From contig OZ244721.1 in the NCBI GenBank assembly GCA_965219235.1, forward strand, positions 2,542,001 through 2,606,000: DNA of 64,000 nt, in the 5' to 3' direction. Below the pieces are notes generated by a model, which did no database searches, was not told where the DNA came from, and saw only the letters and a program-made list of their open reading frames with translations. Of this stretch, positions 1-12,000 are shown piece after piece (the stretch's first letter is position 1; every line of letters starts with the position of its first letter). Source of the stretch: CBDHCC01 sp965219235 (GTDB lineage: Bacteria; Pseudomonadota; Alphaproteobacteria; Sphingomonadales; Sphingomonadaceae). The position numbers and the translations under genes are program-made.

Positions 1-3000
1 GCATTTGCCCGTCCGTTCGGCCGATCGAAAAGACGCCCAGATCACCCCCGACGAGGCTCCATGTCACATTGCGGAATGCCGGCGTGATGTCGGGATCGGA
101 CCAGGTCAGAGCACTTCCGACGGACGTGATCCCGGCACCGGGCATGTTCTCGGCGACGTACAGAGTGGTCGGAGCGACCGTCGGCGCCTCGTTCACGTCC
201 TCGATGTAGACGTCGTAGGTGAACGGGTCGGACTGCAGGCCGCCCGCGTCCTGGGCGGCGATCGTGAGGCTCGCCACGCGATATTCCAGGATGCCGTTGC
301 CGTTGCTGTCGTGCCCCGCGCCGATCCCGAGCGCCGCCGCGTTCGCGCGCAACCAGTCCGAGGTGAAGTTCACCCCCGGAGAGAACGCCAGATGATTGCC
401 GTAGGCGGTGGTGAACCAGCCATATTGATTGCCGCCCAGGATCACCAGGCCCGGCGCCGGTCCGTCGGGATCGGCCATGGTGAAGCGCGCGATGAGGTTG
501 CCCGAATGCGCCGCCTGGCCGGCCAGGGTCTCCGCGAAGACGTTCTGCGCCTCGAGCACCACAGTGTTCGGCCGCTCGTTCACGTCCGTGACGGCGACCT
601 GCAGGTCGCGCGTGACCGAAAGCCCGGTGGGATCGGTCGCCCGCACGCGGATGGTGTACTGCTGGACCTCCTCGTAGTTGGTGTACGCCCCCGTCGTGTA
701 GAGCAGTCCGTCCGAGCGCAATCCGAAGCGGCCGGACCCCGTCAGGCCGTCGACGAGCGAATAGGTCAGCGGCTGCCCCTCGGGATCGTCGGCCACGATC
801 CACGCGAAACCGCCGGTGTACTGACCCTGCGAGTTCTCGGGCAGGCTGAGCACCCGATCCGGTCGCAGGTTGACCGGAGCTTCCGGGGCGTCCTCGATGA
901 ACACCTGCACCAGCCCTTCGTTGGACAGGAGCGTGCCGTCGGTGGCTCGGACACGCACATCGGCGACATGCACCTCCAGGATGCCGTTGCCGCTCCAATC
1001 GGCATTCCCGTACCCCGCGTTGCGCAACCCCTCGTAATCGAAGTTCAAACCTCCGTTGAGGCGGATCGTCCCGGTCGCCTGGTCGATATAGAACCAGTTG
1101 TTCGGATTGCTGACGAACTCGAGCGTCGGCACCGTGCCGTCGGGATCCGCCGTCGCGAGGGTCGCCACCACCGCGCCCGCGTCGGCCGCGGCGAAGCCGT
1201 TGGCGGGGCCGGTCCCGGTCTCCTTGAGGAAGGCGGCCGTGTAACCCGGCGACAGTGTGGGCGTTTCGTTCACGTCCTCGATGAACACCTGGACAAGGCC
1301 GTTGTCGGAGAGAAGCGAGCCATCGGTCGCCCGCACCCAGACATCGGCGACGTGCACCTCCAGGATGCCGTTGCCGTTCCAGTCGGCATTCCCGTAGCCG
1401 GCGTTCCGGAAGCTCTCGTAGTCGAAGTTCAGGCCCGGGTTGAAACGGATCGTCTTGGTCGCCTGATCGATGGTGAACCAGTTGTTCGGATTGCTGACGA
1501 ACTCCAGATTGGGCACGGTTCCATCGGGATCGGCGACCCCGATGGTCGCGACCACCACCCCTGCGTTGGCGGGGTTCGAGCCCAGGCCGGTCTCGGTGAA
1601 GTGCTTCCACCCGGTGCCCGACGTGATCGTGGGCGCTTCGTTCACATCCTCGATGAGGACGTAGATGACGCCGTTGTCGGACACCAGCGAACCGTCGTTC
1701 GCCCGCACGACCGCGGCGGCGACAAGCGCCTCCTGGCGACCGTTGCCGTCGCGGTCGGCGATCGCGTAGCCGGCCGCCCGCGCCCACTCGAAGTCGAAAT
1801 TGAGACCGGGGTTGAAGCGGACGGTCCTGCTCGCCTGGTCGATGGTGAACCAGTTGTTGGGATTGCTGACGAACTCGAGCGTCGGCACCGTCCCGTCGGG
1901 ATCGGCGACACCGATGGTCGCGACCACCGCGCCGGCGTCCGCCGGCTTCGCGCCCAGCCCGGTTTCCGTGAAGTAGGACGATCCCGTGCCCGACGTGATC
2001 GTCGGCGCCTCGTTCAGGTTCCTGACCGCCACGTCGAAGGCGACGGTGCTCTGCAGGCCGCCGGAGTCCCTCGCCGTGACGCTCAAGGGGAGGTTCGCGG
2101 TCGCCTCGTAGTCGGGGCTGGACGCCAGGCGGACGAGGCCGGTGGCGCTGTCGACCGTGAAGCCGCTGGTCCCGTTCTGCGTGAAGGTCGGCAACTCCTC
2201 CACCACCGGCTGATACCAGCTCGTGGAGAAACCCTGCGCCGAGCCGTAATAGTCGAAGAAGCGCGCCTGGGTGGTCGTGCCCGCCATCGCGGCGTCCCAG
2301 CGGAAGGTGTTCGCGTCGGCCACCTTCCGCCCGGTCTCGACATCGAAGACGCCGCCATAGACACCCGCCTCCACCAGCGGCGCGCCCTGGGGCAGCACGT
2401 ACCCTTCGAATCGATACCAGCGGCCGACTGTGAGCGTGTTCTGGACCGGGTACATGAAATAGGGATTGCCGTCGTCCGCGCCCGTCGTGGCGTTCTCCAC
2501 ACTGGCCCCGCTGCCGGGCTGCACACCGAAATAGACGCGCGTGTCCGCCACCGAGTCCGCGCGCACGAACACGGTGTACTTGTACGCCTTGGTGGGATCG
2601 ATGGCGAACTCGCTGGAGATCGCGCCGCCGCCGTTCTCGGTGTCGAACTGTCCGGTCTGGAGCACCGTCACGGGATCGCCGCCGGGTCCGGTGACACCCG
2701 TTGCCCAGCGATGCTCGTTGGGCAGCAGGTACGATCGGTCGAGATCGAACAGGTTGTTCTCGATCCGGTCGGGATCGTCGACCTTCAGGATGCCGACCAC
2801 CGCGCCCGGAGCCGTGTTCTCGTCGACGAAGCTGTTCGAGATCGGGACCTCGGACGCGACGGGGTCGTACCAGCTCGTCGAGAAGCCCTGGGCCGAACCG
2901 TAGTAGTTGAAGAAGCGGCTGTGCACGAGCGTGCCGGGCATCGCGTCGTTCCACCGGAAGGTGGTGGCGTCGGCGACCTTCCGGCCCGTCACCGCATCGA

Positions 3001-6000
3001 AGATGCCGCCATAGGCTCCCGTCTCCACGAGCGGCGCGCCCCTGGGCAGCACGTAACCTTCCATGCGATACCAGCGGCCGACGGTCAGCGTGTTCTGGGC
3101 CGGGTACATGAAGTACGGATTGCCGTCGTCCGCGCCCGTGTGCGCATTCTCCACATAGCCGCCGGCGGCCACTCCGAAATAGACGAGGGTGTCCGCCGGC
3201 GAATCCGCCCGCACATAGACCGTGAACTTGTAGGCCTTGGACGGATCGACCTGGAAGCCGTTGGAATGGACACCGCCGCCGTTGTCGGCGTCGAGCTGCC
3301 CCGTCTGCAGCACATCGACCACCCGGCCGTCCGGCCCCGTCGTGCCGCCGAGCCAGCGCGACTCCGCCGACCAGATGAAGGCCGACGCATAGTCGAACTG
3401 GTTGGGGAAGGACGAGGGCGCCCCGTTGATCCGGACCGCCAGCGGGATGTCGCCCGACGTGGCCTCGCTGCCGTTCGACGCCTCCGTCGAGACCGCCCGG
3501 ACCAGGAGCGACGCGGCTCCGGTGAGGTCCCTGGACCAGTTCGCCGGCGGCACGATGCGCAGGCCGGCGAGATCGGCGGGAGTGAGCCTCCAAACGCCGT
3601 CCGCGCCCCGGTTGTTGCCCGCCGTGATGCTGTCGCGGTCGTTGAGAAGGCCGAATCCGGCCGGCACGCCGCGGATCTCGATGCGGGAGATCGACTCCGA
3701 TCCGTCGGTGTCGGTCAGCTGCGGCGAGATCGCCAACGCGATCCCGGCACCCGCGTTGCCGCCGGGCGAGGATGCGGAGACCGTCGGCGCGTCCGCCACC
3801 GCGCTGACGCTCACCGGCACCCAGCGATCGCTGACGAGCCCGCCGGTGTCCTTCGTGTGGATCCACACATGGCCGGTGCCGCTCGCATTCGGCCGGGTGC
3901 GCACCGCGATCGTGCCGTTTCCACCGTTCTCCGACGGCCAGGTGACGGACACGTCCATCAGCGACGACATGGGCGTCGTGCTGCCCGCGGCGGCGACGGC
4001 GGTGACCGTGCGCTCGAGGAGCTGGTTCGATGCGTCGTAGTCGTCGGTGACGGAGAAGGTCAGATCGTAGGGGAGGGCCGCGAACTGGTCTTCCGCGGCC
4101 GCGATCGACGGCACCGAGGTGGCGATCGCCGCCGGCGTGTTCGACGTCCAGTAATTGGTCCAGGTCTGCCGGAACGTCAGGCCGTCGATCACCGTCGTCG
4201 TGTTCGCCAGCAGGGCGTTGAACTGGGCCTGCGTGGTGACCTGATAGCCGAGCGCGGCCGCGAAGCGGTCGAGCTTGGTCGTGAGTTCGCCGATCTTGAG
4301 ATCGATGGTGGCGTCGGTCCGCGCGATCACCACGCGGATCTGGGCCGTCTGCGTGACGCTCGCCGTGCGGAAGTCCTTGAGCGTCACCGAGCTGTCCAGC
4401 CCGGTCCCGCCCAGCACGCCGATCCTGATGCTGTCGCCGACGCTCATGAACCACAGATTGTCGCGCGAGACGTCCGTGAAGCCGACGATGTCCTTGTCGT
4501 CCGGCGTGGAGCCCATCTGGTCCACGACGTCGTCGCCGTCGCCGCGCAGGAAGACATAGCGGTCGTCCCCCGCGCCGCCGATCAGCAGATCGTCGCCCAG
4601 GCCCCCGTTCAGGACGTCGTTGCCGGTCCCGCCGATCAGCGTGTCGTTCCCGGCCCCTCCATCCAGCTGATCGTCGCCGTCGCCGCCATGGAGAGTGTCG
4701 TCGCCGCCCTGACCGAACAGCCCGTCGTCGCCCGCCTCGCCCTGCAGCCAGTCGCCGCCCTCTCCGCCCGCGATCCAGTTCGAGCCCGCGTCTCCGACCA
4801 GGGTGTCCGCGTGCGAACCGCCCACCAGGTTCTCGATGCCGCTCAGCGTGTCGCCTTGCGCCTCTCCGCCCACGCCGGTTCCGCTCGCGAGGTTCACGGA
4901 CACTGCCGAGGTCGAACCGCTGTAGTACGCGGTGTCGATCCCCGCGCCGCCGATGAGCGTGTCGGCGCCGGCGCCCCCGACCAGGGAGTCGTTGTCGTCG
5001 CCGCCGTCGATCGTGTCGTTCCCGTCCTGACCGTAGAGGGTGTCGTTGCCCGCCCCTCCGAGCAGCGTGTCGTCGCCGGCACCCGCGACGATGGTGTCGC
5101 CGCCGTCTTCGCCATGGAGGACGTCGGCTCCGTCCTCGCCATAGAGGACGTCGTTGCCCGCGCCCCCGAGGACCACGTCGTCGCCCGCGCCCCCGAGCAG
5201 CGTGTCGTCGCCGTCCTCTCCGTAGATCGTGTCCCGCCCCGCGCCCCCCAGGATCCGGTCGTCGCCCTCGCCGCCGAAGAGCCGGTCGTCGCCCTCGCCG
5301 CCGTCGAGGGTGTCGTCGCCGACCTCGCCATACAGCCGGTCGTCGCCGCCCCGCCCGTAGAGCGCATCGTCTCCGTCGCTGCCGTACATCTCGTCCACGC
5401 CGGCGGCGCCGTCCAGGGTGTCGGCTCCGATGGTCCCGTAGTGATAGTCGACCGCGTCGCTCACATAGACACGCTTCAGCTGCGTCAGAGACAGGGAATA
5501 TTCTCTTCCCGGGCGGTCCGCGACCGTGACCGGGACATCCACATAGCGGCGGCCGGTGTCCGCCTCCACGAGCGCGGTCTCGTAGTCGAGCGCCTGACCC
5601 GTCCTCAGGAAGAGCTGGTTGCCGTTGACGATCTCGAACTTCGGATCGGCGGTCGAATAGACGTGGGTGTCGCCGGCCTCTCCCAGGTCGGGATCGGCGG
5701 CCGTCAGCGTGCCCACGACGATGCCGCCGACCGCGACGCCGCGCGGCGCGTGATCCTGCTCGACGACGTTCGCCGGCTGGGCCAGCGCGATGTCCGTCGG
5801 CGCTTCGTTCACGTCCTCGATGAGGACATCGTAGGTGAACGGGTCCGATTGCAGCCCTCCGGCGTCGCGCGCGGCGAGCGTCAGCCGGGCCACGCGGATC
5901 TCTTTCAGACCATCGCCATCGACATCGGAGTGGAAGCCGGAGTCCTGCCCGTGCTGCCCGAGCGTTTGCCGCAGCCAGTCGCCGGTGAAGTTCACTCCCC

Positions 6001-9000
6001 AATCGGCAAAGGCCAGATGGCCTCCCGGTGCGACGGAGAACCAGTTGTTCGCGTTGCCGCTCAGGATCACCAGCTCCGGCGTGGTGCCGTCGGGATCCGT
6101 CGCCTCGAACCGGGCGATCAGCTGGCCCGAATGCGGCGCGGACCCGGCGACGCTTTCCGAAAAGCGATTGGAGTCCTTGAGATCGAGATTGCCCGGTCGC
6201 TCGTTCACGTCCTCGACGAAGACCTGGATCAGGCTCTCGCCCGAGGTGAGCGAGCCATCGGTCGCCCGGACGCGGATCTCGGCGGCCAAGGCCTCCAAGG
6301 CCCCGTTCCCGTCGCGGTCCGACAGCGCGTGACCGTTCGCGCGAAACGTCTCGTAGTCGAAGTTGACGCCCGGATTCAGCCGGATCTCCTTGGCGACCTG
6401 ATCGATGTAGAACCAGCCGGCGGCGTTGCTGCCGGGAACGAACTCCAGGATCGGATCGGTTCCGTCCGGATCGACCACGTCGATCTTGGCGACGAGCGCG
6501 CCGCCATCGGCGGGGTTGGCGCCCAGGCCGGTCTCGGTCAGTTGCGCGGCGATCGTGCCCGACGTGATCGCGGGCGCCTCGTTCACATCCTCGATGAGCA
6601 CCTGGACCAGGCCGTTGCCGGAGACCAGCGACCCATCGGTCGCGCGCACCACGACATCGGCGACAAGCGCCTCCTGGCGACCGTTGCCGTCGCGGTCGGC
6701 GATCGCGTAGCCGGCCGCCCGCGCCCACTCGAAGTCGAAATTGAGACCGGGGTTGAAGCGGACGGTCCTGCTCGCCTGGTCGATGGTGAACCAGTTGTTG
6801 GGATTGCTGACGAACTCGAGCGTCGGCACCGTCCCGTCGGGATCGGCGACACCGATGGTCGCGACCACCGCGCCGGCGTCCGCCGGCTTCGAGCCCAGCC
6901 CGGTTTCCGTGAAGTAGGACGATCCCGTGCCCGACGTGATCGTCGGCGCCTCGTTCACGTTCCTGACCGCCACGACCAGCAGCGTGTCCGTGTCCGCCAT
7001 TCCGTCGCTCGCGCGCACGGTGACGCCGACCGACTGCGCGGTCTCGGAATCCAGGCGCGCGCCGTCGCGCACGCTCAGCACGCCCGCCGCGCTGATCTGG
7101 AACGGACTGTTCACGGTCGTGATGCTGTAGACCACCGGATCGCCGTCGATGTCGGTCGCGACCAGCGTGGCCAGGACGGTCCCGTTGGCGGCGTTCTCGT
7201 CGACGGCGAGCGCGGGTGCGACGCCCCAGACGGGCGCATCGTTCACCGCCGCGACCTCGACCGTGACCGTGGAGACCGCCGTCTGGTTGTCGGCATCGGT
7301 GACCGACAGGACGAAGCTGTCGGAGCCGTTGTAGTTCGCCGCCGGGTTGTAGATCCATGCGCCCGTCGTCGGATCGATCGTGACGGTGCCGTGCGCCGCC
7401 TGGGTGGCGACCCCGAAACCCGCGACGTTCTCGTCGTGGTCGACGACCGCCAGCGTGCCGCCGAGCGCGGTGTCCTCGTTCGTCGCGAGCGTCATGTCGG
7501 CCAGTTCGGGCGCCGCCTTGCCACCGGCGTGCCATAGCGCGTCGCGCAATCCGGCCACGGCTGCCGGCACGTCCGCGATCGTGGCGGGCGTGACCGCCAC
7601 GGGGCTGGCGTTCGTCATGGCCTCGATGAGAGACCCGGCATAACTGTCCATTCCCGCCGACTTCAGGAAGAGCGACGATACAGCCGTCGTGATCTCTCGG
7701 ATCACGGACCTGGGGCTTCCACCGAACACGCCGTTGACGGTAATCGTCGCGGTCCCTCCGATGACGCCGATCCGCAGAGCGTCGCCGGCTCGCGTCAGCC
7801 AAAGCTGATCCTGTGTGACGCCGGCGATCACGATCCGATTGGCGCCGTCCGCATCGACGATCGTGTCGTGACCCGAATTGGCGTCGAACACATAGGTGTC
7901 GTCGCCAGCCTCCCCGTAAAGAACGTCGTCGCCTGCATCGCCCGACAGGGTGTCCGCACCCGCTCCGCCGATCAGCACGTCATTGCCGGACCCGCCGGAG
8001 AGCCGATCGTCTCCCGCCTCGCCATACAGGACATCGCCGCCTTCGCCGCCGCCCAACATGTCGCTGCCGTCTCCCCCGAACAGCGTGTCGTTGCCCGAGC
8101 CGCCATCCAGCGTGTCGTCGCCTGCGTCGCCATAGAGGACGTCGTGACCGCCGCCGCCGGCGATCAGATCGTTGCCGCCGCCGCCACGGACGTTGACGTC
8201 GTTGCCCTCGCCGGCGTCGATGTTGTCCTCGCCCTCGCCGCCGAAGATCGCATCGACGCCGTCGCCGCCAAGCAGCACGTCGTCGCCGGCTCCACCATCG
8301 AGCACGTCGTCGCCGGCCAAGCCGATCAGCATGTTCGCGCGACCGTCGCCGATCAGCGTGTCTCCATGAGCCGAGCCCATGACATTCTCGATCGACGAGA
8401 CACCATTCTGGACGACGATCCTGTCGCCCTGTGCGTCGCCGCCGGAGAGCGCGAGCGTCGCAAGGTTGACCGACACGCCGGCCTTGGAGCCGGCATAGCG
8501 GACGAGGTCGCCATTGCCGTCCGGCCCGGGCGTGCCGCCGGCCGTGACCGTGTCGCCGCCGCCATCCAGCACGTCCGCGCCGGCCCCGCCTTCGAGCACG
8601 TCGTCGCCCTCGCCGCCCGCCAGCGTGTCGTCGCCGTCGCCACCGGACAGGACGTCGTTGCCGCCCAGACCGCTCAGCGTGTCGCCGCCCACGGTGCCGA
8701 CGAGCAGGTCCGCCTCGGCGCTCGCCGCCTCTCCGGCCAGGCGGATGTTGCCCAATCGGGCCAGCAGCCCGTCCGCCAGCACCAGATTCTCGATTCTGGC
8801 GTCGGGCGTGAGGTAGAAGTCCCTCAGGACCAGCTTGTTCGCCGCCGCGGCGGCGACCCGCACCTCGAGATCGCCGCCGACCCTCACGAAGGACAGGTCC
8901 GACAGGCTCAGGCCGGTTCCCACCTCGATCGTGTCGTCGCCCGCATCGCCCTCGACCGTGGTCGGCGCGGGGGATGGCGGAGGAGGCGAGGGTGGCGGCG

Positions 9001-12000
9001 GAAACGGGCCGCCGCCGTCCGGCAGCTGGTGGAGGAGAAGATTGGGTCCGGTGCGGAAGTCGGGCTCGGGATAGAAGTCCGGGTCGCCCCCACCTCCTCC
9101 CGCGCCTCCGGTGCCGCCGGCCACCGGAGCGGCCATGACACGGTCGATGATCGTGTCCGTGCCGCTGTCGGCGTTGAGCTGGTAGATGTCGTCGCCGGCA
9201 CCGCCATAGAGCGTGTCCGACCCGCGACCCCCGTCGAGCACGTTGTCGCCCGCGTCGCCGTACAGGGCGTCGTTCCCGTCGGAGCCGGTGAGGTTCTCGA
9301 TCGAGTCGAACGTGTCGCCCGCCGCCTCGCCCGTGTTCGCGCCCAGAGTCGCGTCCAGAAACACCGTCACGCCGTTCGCGCCCGCGTAGCTCGCCGTGTC
9401 CGACCCGCTGCCGCCGATCAGGATGTCCGCTCCGGCCCCTCCGATCAGCGTGTCGTCGCCGTCCCCGCCATAGAGCACGTCGACACCGCCGCCGCCGATG
9501 AGCGTGTCCGTCCCGCTCGAGCCGTTCAGGATGTCGGAGAGCGCCGTGCCGGTGATCGTGTCGTCGCCCGCCCCGCCGGTGATCCAGGCCGACACGCCGC
9601 CGGCCGCGACGATGGTGTCGTCGCCATCGGTGCCGCCCATCAGGTTCATCTCACCGGCGTTCTGCGCACCCGTGTTGACGAACTGGAATCGCTCGATGCT
9701 CCTGCCCACGCCCGCACCCGCGAACCAGTCGACGATCCTGATCTGATCGACCGTGTCGGCGAACGCGCCCGCCGCGGCGCCGGAGCGCAGGATGGCGATG
9801 CGCAGGTCCGAGCCCTCCTGCCGGAAGGCGAGGTCCTGGATGTCGATCCCGACCCCGAACTCGAGCGTGTCGAGGCCGGAGTTCCGGACCCGGCTGGCGC
9901 CGGGACCGGGTTCGATCAGGCGGTAGAGGGTCTTGCCGCCGCCCTGCTCGTTGTAGTCGTACTGGCCGATCCACTTCGTGCCGTCGTTGACGACCTCGGC
10001 GCCCTTGGTGACGACGCCATATTGGTCGACCGCGTAGCCGTTGGTGTAGCCCCCCGACCGGCTGTCGCCGGTCCACACGACCTCCCAGCTGCCCGCGAAC
10101 TCGTCGAACATCGTGTCCCGGCCGTCGCCGCGCTCGTAGCGGAACACGTCGTCGCCGGCGCCGCCCACGATCTCGTCGTCGCCGCGACCTCCCACGACGA
10201 TGTCGTTGCCGCCGCCGCCATAGACCCGGTCCCGGCCGTCGTCGCCCGACACGAGGTCGTTGCCCAGGCCGCCCAGCACAATGTCGTCGTCGTTGCCGCC
10301 GAGCACGATGTCGTTGTCGTCGTTGCCCGACACGAGGTCGTCGCCCTTGCCGCCGACCTGAAAGTCGTCGCCCGCGAGGCCGAACAGCGTGTCGTCGCCG
10401 TCGCCGCCATATTGGAAGTCGTTGCCGTTGGTGCCGACCAGCACGTCGTTGCCCGCCGTGCCGATCTGGAACGAGACGAAGTCGCCGATCCGGATGTCCT
10501 CGCCGTTGGCGAAGCGCAGCCACTCGATCCGGCGCGTGCCCTCGAACCAGTCGCGCACCGTGATCTGGTCGTCGCCCGGGTTCCAGACATCGTCCGTCTG
10601 CACCCGGATGATCAGGTCCATGCCCGGGTTCGTGACCGTGCCCGAGCGCGTCATCACGATGTCGCCCATCGTGATCCCGGCGCCGAACGACACCGCGTCC
10701 TCGCCGCCCCGGGTGGAGCCGTCGATCGTGAACTCGCCGCCGCCCGACCAGTTCTTGGCCAGCGTGCCCGCCGTGCGCGCCCGCACCGCCCGCGAGATGC
10801 TGTCGCCCGTCGCCCCCGGCAGCGCGCCCGTCGCGTCGTCGTAATAGACGTCCTGCCCGTCGCCGCGGTTGAAGATGTACTGGTCGGACCCGCCTCCGCC
10901 CTGCACCGCCGGCGCGGCCGCCGTGCCGTCGTTGCCGGCGCCCGCGTTCAGGATGTCGCCGCCCGCCCCGCCATAGAGCACGTCCGCGCCGTCGCCGCCG
11001 ACCAGCCAGTCGGAGCCGGTCGAGCCGTAGAGCGCGTCGTCGCCGTCGCCGCCGTCGAGATAGTTGCCGCCGCCGCCGTCGGCGGCGAGCGCGGCGGCGG
11101 CGTCGACGCCGCCGTGCGCGACCCGCCCCGCGAACAGCCGGTCGTTGCCCTCGCCGCCGATCAGCCAGTCGTCCAGGCGCCCGCCGATGAGGGTGTCGTC
11201 GCCCGCCCCGCCGATCAGATTGTCGCCGCGGTCGGACGCGCGGATCACGTCGTCCCCCTCGCCCCCATCCACCGTGGCGGCGACATCGATCGCCCGGGTC
11301 GCCGCCAGCGACGCGCCGTTGACGCTGAGCCCGGCGGCGAGCTGGCCGGAGGAGAGATCGATCGTGTCCGCCCCGACGGTGCCCTCGACGGAGTCCTGGC
11401 CCGCCACGTCGATCGCGTCGCCCAGCACATAGGGTCCCAGTGCGGTCAGGCGCGAGACGCGGTCGGCGAAGGGGTCGTAGTCGAAGCCGAACTCGACCTC
11501 GGCCGCGCTGACGCCCGCCTCCTCCATGAGCAACCCGAAGCCGCCGTACCAGTCGCTGGCGTGGCGCTTGACCAGCCCCAGCTCGACCGCGCGCGCGAAC
11601 ACGATCGCCCACTCGGCGGTGAAGACGCTGTCGGGTTCGGCCGCGATCAGCGCGTTGATCGAGGTCGAGTTGGCGAGATAGGTCTCGTAGCGCTGCGCGG
11701 TCGCGAGGTTGCCCAGCAGCACGGCGGAGTCGAAATGGTTCGGATCGACGCCACCCATCGTGAAGGTGTTGTAGAGCGCGCGCTTGGCATAGACGTCGCC
11801 GCCCGCGATCTGGAAGTCGGGATCGGTCAGCCCCTGGTAGACGCCGTAGCCGATCAGCCGCTCGGCGCCGTCCTTGCCGTTGAAGCGCTGGGTGATCGCG
11901 TCCTTGTCGGTGGTGGAGCGCGGACGATAGACATAGTCCTTCTTGCGCATCCCGTAGTTGCCGGCCTGCACCGCCTGCGGCGCGATCAGCGCGCCGCCGG

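Noticed and set aside
5..7802. Very long open frames on both strands across the left end, giving Arg/Ala-rich proteins of about 2,500 residues
   Set aside because: They are shadows of the GC-rich RTX/cadherin gene. Only the minus frame starting at 14161 gives RTX and cadherin-like motifs and runs continuously to the window edge.
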